From Strongylocentrotus droebachiensis (Eukaryota; Echinodermata; Echinoidea; Camarodonta; Strongylocentrotidae), in the NCBI GenBank assembly GCA_035222895.1, contig JAVYIG010007851.1, positions 32,378 through 96,377 on the forward strand: a DNA stretch of 64,000 nucleotides, given 5' to 3'. Positions 26,523 to 50,419 of the stretch are shown piece by piece. A model generated the notes under the pieces. It was not told the origin of the DNA. It saw only the letters and a list, made by a program, of their open reading frames with translations, and did not search any database. A program made the position numbers and the translations under genes. The first letter of the stretch is position 1, and each line of letters begins with the position of its first letter.

Positions 26523-27835
26523 GGGGGGGGGGGGGGGGGCACCAACAAAAAGGGCACTTTCTTGAGAAAAGGGCACCTTCAGAGGGAAAATATACCATTT
26601 TTTTGACATTGGCATATACCCCTATTTTGTGATTACATTATCAGGGATGATTTCAATATTTGTTTCTCTTAATACAGCATTTAAGATATTGCTTAAGTAT
26701 CATACTTTGCAGTTTTTGGCTTGCAGTGCGAAAAATTACATCTTATAAAGAGGAAAACCCAATCCTGATGGGGTTATATAAGCACAATCTCATAACGGAA
26801 GACTGAATAGATCTGTGATAAGTTACATAATTATAACGTCTATAACTATGGGCAAGCGTGGCGAGCGAGCTTTGTGGGAAATTGCTTTTAGTCGCTTGAA
26901 ATTAGGGACACGTTTAATGATGAGAGGAAAAGGGGACACTTATCGAAAGGGTTAAGACACTTATCAGAAAAGAAAAGAAGCATGTGTCAAAGTACAAAGG
27001 CTAATTATCAGAGGTGAAAATGGGGCACTTCTTTAATACACCTAAACAAAGAGGCATGCACCAGGGATGATAAGAACATGGGCATTTGTCGACGGAAAGA
27101 GGCACCCATCAGATTTTGATAGGGGGCATTTATAAGCAGTGAAAAGGGGCATTTATGAAAAAGGGATAGGTTCTTTATAAGAAAGGAAATAGGGTACATA
27201 TCATTGTTAAAAGGGTAATGAGAAGGGGAAGTGGCTCTTATTAAAAAGAAAAAGTGGCACATGTTTAAATAAACGGGGCACTTATCAAAGACGAAAAGTG
27301 GTACCGGTAATTATGATAAGGGGTAAAGGTGCTTATAAGGAAAAAAGGCATTATATAGGAAGGAAAAGGAGGACGTGTCAAAATAAAAGGGGCATTTATA
27401 AGAGATGAAAAGAGTACTGACTAGGAGGGGAAGGGGTGCTTGTCAAAGTAAAACAAGTATCTCTCAGAAGTGAATAGGGTCATTTACAAGAGATGAAAAG
27501 GGGCACTTAAGAGAATGAAAAGGAACTATTTTCATAGATGAAAAGGGGCATTTATGAGAAGGGAAAGGGCCTATTTTTAAATGGGGGCACTTATAAGAAA
27601 AAGGGGCACTTATTAAAAATGAAAGGGAGCACATGTGAAGATATAAGGTTCGCTTATCCAAGTTAAAAGGGGTAGTTATTAAAAGGGGAAGGGGCACTTT
27701 AAAAACTTAATAGGGGCACTTGTCAGAGTAAAAGGGGCACTTTCCTATGTAAAAAGGGGCACTTTTCCTATGCAAAAAGGGGCACTTTTAGGGTACTTGA
27801 CCAAATGGGAGGGCACTCTGCCCCCCCCCCCCTCT
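26523..27835. repeat. Degenerate minisatellite built on (A)AAAGGGGCACTTAT, block 1
   Basis: Between a G17 run and a C13 run, units of roughly 15-45 bp centred on GGGGCACTT or GGGGCATTTAT with variable AGA(A/G)AA spacers recur more than 25 times. Minus-strand open frames (Pro/Phe/Ser/Lys-rich) are artefacts. Confidence 0.85.
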
Positions 27836-28168
27836 CGGAGCGCCGTCTCTGCTTATATGGTATGTAGTCCACCTCTTCTTGTTATAATAAACTAATTCTA
27901 CTTAGTACTGCTTCGTGTTCATAGGCCATAGAAACCACTGTTTGATGCACAAGTTAAATCTTCCATTTAGTTTTACTTTGTACTGTGGTTCATTAAATAG
28001 GAATGTTGATTTCCACACCATATTAAAATTAAGGCCAACCATGACATAAAAATATCTATTAATTTGAATTATGCTAGATCTATTTTATTTTGTTAACGAG
28101 AAAGGGATGCCTTGATTGTCGTATTGATTTTCTTCTTCTTTTTGTTCCAAAAGATTGAAACTGAAGAG

Positions 28169-28230
28169 CTGGAAGGAGGACATTACAACATCTCTTATAT
28201 TTGCAAGATGAAGCAGAAAGTCCCATGCAG
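28169..28230 (+). CDS. Internal exon of an unknown gene (boundaries uncertain)
   Basis: The donor GTACAGTT after CCCATGCAG is clear. A strong pyrimidine tract lies at about 28,128-28,148. The frame that agrees with the following exon reads GRRTLQHLLYLQDEAESPMQ and needs an acceptor at GAAGAG|CT. The first AG after the tract (28,152-28,153) gives a different frame, IETEELEGGHYNISYICKMK, that would stop soon after the next junction. Either the acceptor is the later AG or the frame is broken. Confidence 0.4.
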
Positions 28231-28672
28231 GTACAGTTATCAGGTTATTTAGCACACACATATTAAACGACCACCTATTAATTCACTCAAAAGGAAATGG
28301 AACTAAGTTGACATTGCAAGCATATATAGTGGAGGGTATATTTTATTCTAGTTCTGCACCTAGTATACAAATATTGATGTCTTTTCTTTCTATGTTTACA
28401 AAGGAAAATTTGTCCTTATTTACAGGAGGTCCTGTGTTTAGAAGAGCCATATCAAATGCACATTGTAAGCACTACATGTAGGGTATACACAGGACCCCTC
28501 ATTATTTTTTTTTTGTAAGGGGTACTTTCACTTCTTGAGCAATGAAGATGAAGAAGAACACAAAATAAGATTGATAAAAGTCTGTTTATAGGATGTATTA
28601 TGGTTGATATGTATCCATCAGTATCAGTTTTTAATTGAATTACATGTACCTACTTTGTTTTCTCTCATGTAG

Positions 28673-28816
28673 GATGATGCCTCTCTACAGTGGATGATGA
28701 AGGCATTCTGGTTTGCAAACTCAGGAGAGGAACAAAGAACAGATGTTGACGGGATCATATCTAGAGATGCGGGCCTACTACACTTCATACGAGCAAGTGT
28801 GCTAATATACATGAAG
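28673..28816 (+). CDS. Internal coding exon of an unknown gene
   Basis: 144 bp (48 codons), phase 0 to 0, between CTCATGTAG and donor GTACCCCC. It reads DDASLQWMMKAFWFANSGEE, then QRTDVDGIISRDAGLL and HFIRASVLIYMK. Composition and the joint with the terminal exon look genuinely coding. I do not recognise the family. No signal peptide or cysteine pattern is seen; the segment is amphipathic and could be helical. Confidence 0.55.
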
Positions 28817-29380
28817 GTACCCCCAATAAATTTTTGTGGAACAAATGTCATGGAGAAAATTATAGATCTGAAACAGATATTTTTCATTGTCAGTTGACTT
28901 GTAAAAGAATAATTGACTTAATATCACAATTGTAATTTAGATTAAAAATTAAATGTCAATATAGATGAAATATAAGTCTACATTACGTATGTTTCAGTAG
29001 CATTATTTCCAGTACATTCTCTGGTCAAAGTTGTTTGATCATTTTATGTCCCATACTTAACCGAGTGTTATTCAATTACCGGTATGAGCACGAGTTGTAT
29101 TACATTGTATTACTTATTTCATACCTTGTCTGATCCGAGCTCCGGCAGGCCTATCGTCTTAATGGGATCATCAGTAATAATTTAAGATGCGGTCAGTATT
29201 TAAACTAGTCTTGTACAAAAAATAGTTTAGGTTTGCCCACTAGAACCCCAAGTGAATTTCAGTCCTTCCTTTTTCTGAGCAGGTATCAGGGTGTATGTTA
29301 TTAGTCATTGTTGATTTTCTTATATCTTATTTCATTTTTCCATTCAACAGACTTGGGTTATATTTTTTTCTGAAAACTAG

Positions 29381-29452
29381 GCTACAACTTTAGTGATGGA
29401 TGCAGAAGATATCTACACGAGACTACGTCTTAAAGATGCCACCCTCATATAA
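29381..29452 (+). CDS. Terminal coding exon of the unknown gene
   Basis: After acceptor CTGAAAACTAG the phase-0 frame reads ATTLVMDAEDIYTRLRLKDA then TLI and TAA (29,450-29,452). AATAAA follows at about 29,544 (TTCAATAAAGC), giving a short 3' UTR. Together with 28,673-28,816 this makes a convincing gene end lying wholly inside the 7.3-kb inverted-repeat interval. Confidence 0.55.
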   Translation, partial: ATTLVMDAEDIYTRLRLKDATLI

Positions 29453-30715
29453 TGAAAGAGGACAATAGAGATGGGTTTAAACTGGAATATTTACATGATA
29501 TTTATTTGTTATTTGTATTATATGTTTGTAGAATACTACATTCAATAAAGCTAATGAAGTTTATCATCTTGTCGACTTTCAAATAATTAAAGATAACTAA
29601 TCCTCAACGAATAAACATTACAATTCTAACAATGTCAACTACCATCTTATAGGATGAAACTGAGGACTGGGCAGAAAGATTCTCCTTCAAATTTGATTGA
29701 TAAAGGTCTATCAGTCTATATCAAAGATTGAATTAATCAATGATATTTTGATTATAATTATACATGTTAAAATTCATTTACCTCTATAGACTTCTGTATG
29801 GGAAGTTTTGTAGATTATGAAATTATTGCTACTTCAAGTATTGTATGTAAGAAGGTTTGAAAGACAACACTCTAAATGCATTAAATATGGAAACTGCTAA
29901 TCCTCATTGCCTTTCGTATCCAAACTGGTAGCTTTCATAGAATCATGTTTCGATGCTTCCCAACTAAAGAAAACAGGGAGTGGGGGGGGGGGGGGGGGGG
30001 GGGCTTGCTATCCTCTTATCTTATCCTCTGTACAAATATGATTATATGTTTATATTAGAAGGATTTAGAAAGTGAAATTTTGAATTATAGCATTACTGTT
30101 GGTAGAAGTAATGGCAGTGTCGGGAGGGGGGGGGGGGGGTTCCTGGTGAAATTTACGGTATGCCAATGTCAAATTAATAAAAAAGAGAAAACTATTCTTA
30201 ATAATAAAAATTATACAGTACATGGGCCTCCTAACAAAAACCCTGGTACCACTGTTGTGTTTTGAGTGTGTTTTTTTTTTTTTTTTTCGGGGGGGGGGGG
30301 GGGGGGGCTGGCAAACCAATTACAAATTTCCAGTGTTAAATTCAAATTTTTTTCTTTAACAAAATTATGTCAATATATTGTAATTAAACAATGTTTCACT
30401 TTCCTTTTTTTCAAGTTAGATATTTGAATAAAATGATTAACATACTTTCCGGTTTCTCTGGCCTCTACATTAAAAATGTTCTACTTCTAGTAAAGCTCCT
30501 GGAAAGGCTGCAAAAAGGGAGAGTGAAGAGAATGAAATTGAAATGTGGACAGTAATGGAGTGAATATGGAATGGTTGATGGTAGTTGATAACGAGTGAAT
30601 GCAAATGAGTGGCAACAAGTACGACTGAAAGTGAGACAGAAAGGAATTGCAACAGGTTGCTCAGTCAAGAGAACAAACCTTGCAGAAGATAGTTTTCGAA
30701 AGACAGAGAAAGAGA

Positions 30716-30995
30716 GAAAAGGGGAATTATAAAAAAAGGAAAAGGGGGCATGTGTCAAAGGGGCATTTATGAGAAAGGGTTGGGGCTCCTATTAAACAGG
30801 GAAAGGGGCACATATCAAAAGGTAAAAGGGCACTTGTTAGAAAGTTTAAGGGGACGCGTGTCAAAGTAAAAAAAAATGAAAGGGCTTTTATCAGATATCA
30901 CAAGGGGCACTTATGAAAATGGAACAGTGGCACTTATTATGAAGTTAAAGGGGCATTTGTTGAAGAAAAAGGGGCACCTGTCAGATTTGAATAGT
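30716..30995. repeat. Degenerate GGGGCACTT minisatellite, block 2
   Basis: Same unit type as block 1 (AAAGGGGCATTTATGAGAAAG, AAAAGGGCACTTGTTAGAAAG). Poly-G runs lie near 31,033. Both blocks lie inside the 7.3-kb inverted-repeat interval. Confidence 0.85.
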
Positions 30996-32124
30996 GGGTA
31001 ATTATCGCCAGGGCCGTAGCCAGAGTTTTTTTTTTTTTTGGGGGGGGGGGGGGCACATACATGTAATTGATCGACGTCCTGGGGAGGGGTCAAAAAGAGT
31101 TCAACCGATCTTGGATTTTTTTTTTCTTCTTTTTTTTCTTCAATGTATGTGAAAGAATGTGTAGTTTTCTCTCGAGTTTGTCTCATCATGCGTGGGATCT
31201 GTGGGTGCTGGGGTTCCTGCAGCAACCCTGTACATGGATTTTCTTCAGTGGGTGCATATAACTCATGGACTTCACATTGTAAACCTTCAAATGATGAATT
31301 ATCATCGAGTCCCCCACCCCCCCCCCCTTCCCTCATTATTTTAGAAAGAAACCAAAGAGAACTTTTAAGAGAAAAAGAGAAAGGAAAGGAAAAAATGGTA
31401 GCTAGGCCTAAACAAAAACAAGAGGCAAGATAAAAGAAAACAAGATTGAAGATATGGTATCAATATTATCTTGCTCCTTTCCCTTTTTCGTTTGTCTTCT
31501 TTTCATTTCAATTTTCTTGCAATTTATTTCTTTCTTCCTTGGTATCTATTCCGTATTCTTTATTTCTTCAATTCATTTATTATTTATATATATTTTACTT
31601 TTTAACTTTGTTATTCTTCTTTCTAATCCCATTTTTCTTTCTTCCTTTTCTTCCTTATGCAGTTAAGTGAGCATAGATCATAGAAATAATTTAAGTGCAA
31701 TACACAAGTATTTTATTTTTGATAAATGTCTGTATGTAGGCCTATTCTTGTTATCTATTTTATACAGTTTATAATACTGTATCACATATTCAATACCATA
31801 ATGCAACCTCTGCTTGTAATATTTAAAAAGCAAACCTAGAACTGATTATTTACCAATTCATGAAAAGAACTAGACTCCCATTAATCTCAGAAAAGTAGGC
31901 CTAGGCTACTCACAAATTGCCTATCAAGACTCTTACTTGAAATATTATATGCTATATATCTTGTCTACCGGTACTGACATTATGGCATTTACTAGTAATT
32001 AAACACAGCATTTATGACTGTATTATCTAAATGACAATGACATTGCTTTTCTATGTCATATTATAGGCCTGCCATTAATCCAACGTACTTGTTACACACG
32101 ATATTCGATGCTGCGCATGCCTCG

Positions 32125-32446
32125 ATCATACATGAATATTCAAGAGAATCGAGACTTTCCCCGGCCCTGCCTAATGAATATTCATGATAAAACAGGAATC
32201 CGGGCTCGCCGTGGTACGAAAAAATAAGACGCATACCGCTCAGCGCTGACCTCGCAACCACTGACCTCGAGTAAACACGGAAAACCGCAAACTAGACCGA
32301 GATATCTTGGGATATTATCCCGACCAACTATCCAGCTAATTTGCTACTTCGGTCTAATGAAGACGCAAATAAGCTGGATAGTTTGCGATCGGGATAATTC
32401 AAATAGCTGGATATTTGGCAATCTCGAGATAGTGCAGACACGCCTA
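32125..32446 (-). repeat. Right inverted-repeat arm of the 7.3-kb interval
   Basis: Reverse complement of the left arm, ending ...AGTGCAGACACGCCTA at 32,446. The flanking bases outside the two arms (GTGAAAA on the left, GTGAGGG on the right) are only partly alike. Confidence 0.75.
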
Positions 32447-32454
32447 GTGAGGGG

Positions 32455-33100
32455 AACCACTTTCTCTGAAAGTATTGATTGTTGCAATCAACTTGACCAT
32501 TGGTATTTTTATGAGCCACATTTCTGGGAAAGATTAAATAAAAATCAATTCATGCGATCATTATAAACTCCTTAAATTGTTAATGGAATGTACATTGTAG
32601 ATTATAGGGATAATTACATGAAGTCATTAGCAGTAATATGACATATTGGTGCTTGTTCACATAAGGCTTATTATTAACACAGCCCACACTTTCTCTGAAA
32701 GTTGAAGTTGAAGTTGAATATGAAGGAAGTCCCTTCGTTTATTGACCATTTAAAACAACAACAAAATATACAAAACAACAATACAATAGAAGAATGATAT
32801 CAAATAACAACAACAAACAAAAGTAATAATGGTCAGGGTCCCTGAGAAGCAAGACTGCTTGTAGTCGGGACCCTATATACCAGTACATTTTAACATAAAT
32901 ATAAATTTAAATGCACACGCACGCATAACAAGCAAGCACACACACACACACACACAAGTATCAATTGTTACAATCAACTTGATCGCTGGAATTTTTATGA
33001 GCCACATTTCTGGGAAAGATTAAATACAAATCAATTCATGCGATCATTATAAACTCCTTAAAATGTTAATGGAATGTACATTGTAGATAGGGATTACTGC
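32455..33100. repeat. Direct repeat of about 150 bp flanking a 345-bp insert
   Basis: 32,470-32,605 and 32,960-33,090 share TGAGCCACATTTCTGGGAAAG, CAATTCATGCGATCATTATA and GGAATGTACATTGTAGAT. The insert has CAACAACAA runs, a (CA)n microsatellite at 32,938-32,955 and CCCTGAGAAGCAAGACTGCTT, reminiscent of a retroelement 3' end. Confidence 0.7.
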
Positions 33101-33118
33101 TGATGACTTTCATATATA

Positions 33119-33599
33119 AGGCCCGGCATTTAACAGCCCAAACTCCATTTTGAAATATCATCACATTTTTGGACTGCCATTTATACACTACTGGAAAAAC
33201 CAAAATAACACGTTGGTAATTGCTAGCTCAATCTGATTTTTTGGTGAGTAGTGAGCATGCGTAAATTGTTGTTGCTCTGCATGGGATCGCACCGACGCAA
33301 GGAGAGGCACAAGACCAAAAACAGAAATCATTCACAGATGTTTCGATAGCGTTCACAGGGATAATTTTCCTGGTATCGCATCCCAATTTGCTATGCATTT
33401 TTGCATGACTGCTATACAAAATATCTTTTGTGTAGCAGTTTTCTTCCATAGAAATGTACAGAATTTCATTTGAAATATTTATCCATCGGCTGAAATTGCT
33501 AATCAAAAAATTTGAGGAAAATTATTCCCTGGTTCATTTACACTGCAAAACTCTGTGAAATTTCTGTGGGCGTTTCAAAGAACCACACTCCAGAGGTGG
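33119..33599 (+). repeat. Dispersed repeat family G, copy 2, upstream of STK33
   Basis: Longer copy with an extra 140 bp of unique sequence around 33,380-33,535. It ends 170 bp before the exon-1 acceptor of STK33. Confidence 0.7.
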
Positions 33600-33768
33600 A
33601 TATTTGGAGTTTGTTTTCTTGGGGTGTCGGAATGTGAAAAAAATATCCAGAAAAATCAAGATTATCCACTGAAAGCAATGTGGTAATGATGAGACACGGT
33701 CTAATGCACATGTACTTTTATGTCGTAGTAAAATTGAATATTTTCAATTCATTTTATTTTTCTTGCAG

Positions 33769-46405
<12,637 letters not shown>

Positions 46406-48640
46406 GGACAAGCCTAAGGGGTCGGGGGTAACACGTAAAGTATAAATATTATTAAGAATTTTATATCGATCATGTATTCAATAATGCAAGCTTGTTTGTG
46501 TGTGCATAGAACAGAATAATCATTTTCTTTTCTTCTTCTTTTTTTTGGTCAGCTTTTATCTGAACAGCTCTATGCATGTACATGTAATGTTTGATGCTCG
46601 GTCTCATGTATCGTTTGATTTTCGTAGAGAGTACATACCTACATGTGCAAACAAAAAAGTGATTTCAAAATGTGTTTTGCAATGCCAATTAGATGTCCGT
46701 GTAGTAGAAAAACATATATTGGGAGATATTCTAGCTGCTACACGCAGAGTCTATGTAGACTATGATTATGGTAAAGTTCAAGGTAAAATTAAAACTGTTT
46801 AGTGCCTGATTTACTAAGGACGGACAGCAAATAGTTAATCATATAAGTTTAACGAGAGAGCATTGATTAACCACTAAAATAACCACCTTTAGAAAATAGA
46901 GTGGTTGGCCGCTATGGCTATCATTATGCTAAGAACCAAATAAATACATTTTAACAAGTATCTTAACCTATTGCCAAAATAATTGTAACTCTTGTAAGGA
47001 ACTGAACATATTATTTTTGTCATGTAAAACCATTTAAATTAGTTCATGCAGTATTGAATGTAGACATCACATTTTCTTGAAAGTTCACCTTTAGCTCTGG
47101 AAATAGTTTTGTTTTTCTACATAAACTTATTGTAGGAACCCTGTTTGTTTTAGGCTCTAATATATATTAATAAATCTCTAGATTATCTTTCAAAATAGTA
47201 AAATTAAGTAAAGATTTTTTGTTAATGTATATTTTTGGTTTGTTACACCAAGATTTATTTGCTTCAGATAAAGATTAAGAACAATATTTTTATTTGATTT
47301 AGATGAGAGTGTAGAAATATGTGCTTATTTTCATTGATTGTGAAGTGAAGAATATGAAAATGATATGAAGAAAATGTCTAATTTTATACAGTACTTTATT
47401 TAAGGTAGTAATAATTTAAGAAAGGGATATCAAAATGAAAAGAAAAATGCAAAAGTTTTCTCTGGTTGTGCGGAGATAAAATGTAGCATATGTATTGATT
47501 TTTTCTGCATTCCGTTACTGTTTTCTTACTTTTGTATTTCCAAAATCTATACCTTGACTACATGCTTTGTATCTATGGTGTATCAAATGATCAATATTTA
47601 CAATATGACTGTATGGAATTATAATTTGCCACTGATGAAACTAAATTGATATTCACTGTTTAAAGTAGAGACTGTCGCATGTATCAAACTTTGGCAAATT
47701 TCATGTTTGATTTAGATTCATGAAATATGTTCATGCCTTGAAATAACAAGAAGTGACAGAAAAATGATATTAAAAAAAGGAGGTGCAGGGTTCAAATCCC
47801 AGCCCGGCACTAATGTCCATGGGCAAGACATCTACATTTGCCACTCTCCACCCAAGTGTAAATGGGTACCTGATATGCTTGAGCGCTAGTTACTTTGGCA
47901 GCTTTGCTACAAGCAGGGTTACAATGTCTATTAAGCATCATGAGCTGATATGAGCGCTATATAAGGGGCCATCATTAAAATATCGCATCATTTTCTGGAT
48001 TTGCGGTTTTTGTGCCAAGCCTGTTTTGTTGAGTTTGTTTTTATCTAATAACTACAGGGTAACACACTTCATTATAGTCTTCAATGCAAAACCCTTCCAC
48101 ACTTAGATTTGTGCCTTAAGACCATTCGGTCATATTGTTCAGTAAAGGAAATTTATTTTCTTATGAATAGTACTGATTATCTGCTGACAGCCAGAAAGCT
48201 GTTAAAGAGGGTGTAGCATGACGAGACTATGTGTCTCGAGGCCAATCTGGTAGAATACGACTACAGACGACGCGACTGCAGTATTCACGTGCGTGCAACA
48301 TATGCAAAACCGAAGCGTGAGGAGAACTTTGATCTGTTTCGCGAACGCTAGCGCGCGCTGTTTGTTAATCAAGTCCAATCGTTTATGTGCAGTTGTCCAA
48401 AAGAAGTCGTAGATGGCGTTAACCAGTATTTGCCATGCCACACCCCCTTTAACTCATAAACAGTTCTGTGGAGTTAACATTCTTCTGCCTCTCAGCAGAA
48501 TGTATATAAGAATTAAATATGTGCCTCTAAGCTAGTAAAGTATTTTTATAAGCAGAAAGACAATTCATTTTGCTTGAACATGTATTTCATTTCATCAACG
48601 TTATTGTATGCAAAGATAATGGCCTTCTTATTTGAAATGT
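46406..48640. other. STK33 3' UTR/flank and intergenic sequence
   Basis: A 100-codon plus-strand frame ends at 46,802 but lacks a motif. AATAAA near 46,938 could end the STK33 transcript. A 3'-directed SINE lies at 47,782. Confidence 0.5.
47782..47975 (+). mobile_element. tRNA-derived SINE, copy 3 (plus, 5'-truncated)
   Basis: GCAGGGTTCAAATCCCAGCC (B-box), CGGCACTAATGTCC, TTGCCACTCTCCACCC, then GAGCGCTATATAAGGGGCC. Orientation is opposite to the two intronic copies. Confidence 0.8.
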
Positions 48641-48842
48641 TTTAAAGCCCCTCTGTACTACTTGTAGCTACTTGCTCCCTCTATATAGAAAACAATGCCT
48701 AATCGGTGACCGCTGGTCCCCCATCCATGATCCTCTTTTTCTTATGTTAATTGAGAGCTGATTTGATGAGATAGCCACCTTTCAGTGACCATACTGGGTG
48801 GTCTAATCCCTCCTGGCCAAACTAGTACAGATGGGCTTTAAT
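48641..48842 (-). mobile_element. MITE family A, copy 3 (inverted)
   Basis: Reverse orientation: TTTAAAGCCCCTCTGTACTA ... ACTAGTACAGATGGGCTTTA, with TTATGTTAATTGAGAGCTGA in the middle. Confidence 0.85.
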
Positions 48843-49149
48843 ACTGTCAGTGGAAAAAATAATTAATTCAGTTGAATGCATTAAAATCATCTGTTGAGAG
48901 CCAGAACGTCATTAAATTTTTAGTACATGAGTGGACTCCCTTCTTCTTCTTAAAGGGATCCGGTAACTTTGTCTCAGATTCTGAAATAAAGTTCTGGATT
49001 TAGCTCATGATGCAATGATAATTATAAACCTTTAGGTCAGTCAGGAATCCCATGACTTTTACAAGCCGATCGCCTGTCTGATTATCAAGATATTTATGAT
49101 TGGAATTACAAATTTTGAAAACCGTTCGCCTGACGGTTTTCATAACACT

Positions 49150-49335
49150 ACAGTCTATTGGGGAAAACGAGCATGGTAAAACCGGTCACTCAAAGATTTT
49201 TTACTTTTTTGAGGCACTTCTTGATCATTTTGACGCGCAATTTTTTTAGGGCTTCAATATTACACCATTTCACAGACACTGATAACACGTAGGGTCATGT
49301 ATCTCAGATTTAACATTGTTAAACGATCCCTTTAA
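49150..49335 (+). repeat. Dispersed repeat family H, copy 2
   Basis: Same order and orientation as copy 1: CAGTCTATTGGGGAAAACGA, GTAAAACCGGTCACTCAA, GCTTCAATATTACAC, CAGACACTGATAACACG. Confidence 0.75.
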
Positions 49336-49354
49336 CAGGCGATGTATGGTCTAT

Positions 49355-49710
49355 CGAAAGAATGAAACATTCCATAATGTCAACTACAATCCATTCATTT
49401 TTTCCATAATAACTGACTTGAAAATCTATCTTTATTTTTTCTATCAATTTTTCAGATATTTGATATTGAATATTTCTGGCATTTCTTTATAATTTTGTAT
49501 TATTTTTTCAGCCGTCCTATTTTGGTGCGATATACAGTCTATTGAAAAAATAACATTCCAACGTGTCAACTACACTCCATCCATTTTCCATTATGACTGA
49601 CTTGAAAATATTTCTTTCTTTTTTTAAATCAACTTTTCAATTATTTGATGATAAATATTTCTGGCATTACTAAATTATTGTGATTTTATTCATAGCCGTC
49701 CTATTTTCTG
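49355..49710. repeat. Tandem duplication, unit about 175 bp
   Basis: TGTCAACTACA(A/C)TCCAT, CTGACTTGAAAAT, ATAT(T)TCTGGCATT and CAGCCGTCCTATTTT recur in the same order near 49,379/49,557, 49,409/49,591, 49,470/49,660 and 49,510/49,693. Confidence 0.75.
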
Positions 49711-50109
49711 CCGTCCATCTTTTTGCCATTCCGAGTTTATTCCTATTTTTCCCAATTCGGTATGCTTGTATGTGTATGGTATTTGTATTGATTTGATAAC
49801 TTTATACACTGTATAATCATATGCTAAATTTGGACCTGTGTAAGTCTCTGTGCAAGTTAAAATCAAGGTTGTTTTCAGAGTATACAACTTTGAGCTGTAT
49901 TTTGGCAAAGGAAGTTGTGATTTTTATTTTGGGATGGGGGGGGGGGGGCGGTTGAGGATTCGGGCAGGCGAGGAGCTAGTGCTCTGTGGTAAATTGATGA
50001 ATTAAACATAATTTGATGATGAAATACAATTGTTACAGGGAGTTTTCGCTTCCCTCTCTCTTATTTTCCTTGAACAATTTGTAGACGTACTGGGTGGCTA
50101 ATACAGCCA

Positions 50110-50419
50110 GGGGGTGTTTCACAAAGATCCTAAGTTGAACTTATCTCTAAGTTGGACTTAGCAATTATGAAAAGCCATTAGCATCCTTCAAAATATTTTG
50201 TAAAAGTTATTTTAAAAGGCATAAAAAGTTGATTCAAATCATTCATATTTTCTATCATCAAGGAGATTTCTTGTTCTTGATGTGGAATTTATGATAAGTC
50301 TAAAATACTTAAATTTTTGCTTTTGAATATATTCTATTTCAGGCTACAAATGGCTCTCCATAATATTTAAGTCCAACCTAGAGTTAAGTCTGACTTAGAA
50401 TCTTTGTGAAACACCCCCC
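50110..50419. mobile_element. MITE family D, intergenic copy
   Basis: GGGGGTGTTTCACAAAGATC and CTAAGTTGAACTTA at the left; TAAGTCTGACTTAGAATCTT and TGTGAAACACCCCCC at the right. Confidence 0.8.

Larger units (their letters stand above)
25175..32446. mobile_element. 7.3-kb interval bounded by inverted repeats of about 400 bp (possible DNA transposon)
   Basis: The left end 25,175-25,571 and the reverse complement of the right end 32,125-32,446 share the order TAGGCGTGTCTGCACTATCT, a run of AGCTGGATAGT-type blocks, CTTCATTAGACCGAAG, CGTACCACGGCGAG, then TATCATGAATATTCATTAGG and GGAAAGTCTCGATTCTCTT. Identity is high except for a central segment of 60-130 bp that differs; the left copy also repeats an inner block. 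No convincing target duplication is visible. Inside are the small gene ending at 29,452, poly-G runs and two GGGGCACTT minisatellite blocks. It could instead be two inverted copies of one dispersed repeat. Confidence 0.6.

Noticed and set aside
26523..27835. Minus-strand Pro/Phe/Lys-rich frames of 77-84 codons
   Set aside because: They are read through the GGGGCACTT minisatellite.
25190..32430. CACTA-superfamily transposon (CACTATC at both arms)
   Set aside because: Inverted-repeat identity extends outward past CACTA to TAGGCG, and no 3-bp direct target duplication is present.
46500..46802. 100-codon frame in the STK33 3' flank ending QGKIKTV
   Set aside because: Begins in a T-rich run and has no motif or upstream context; treated as 3' UTR/flank.
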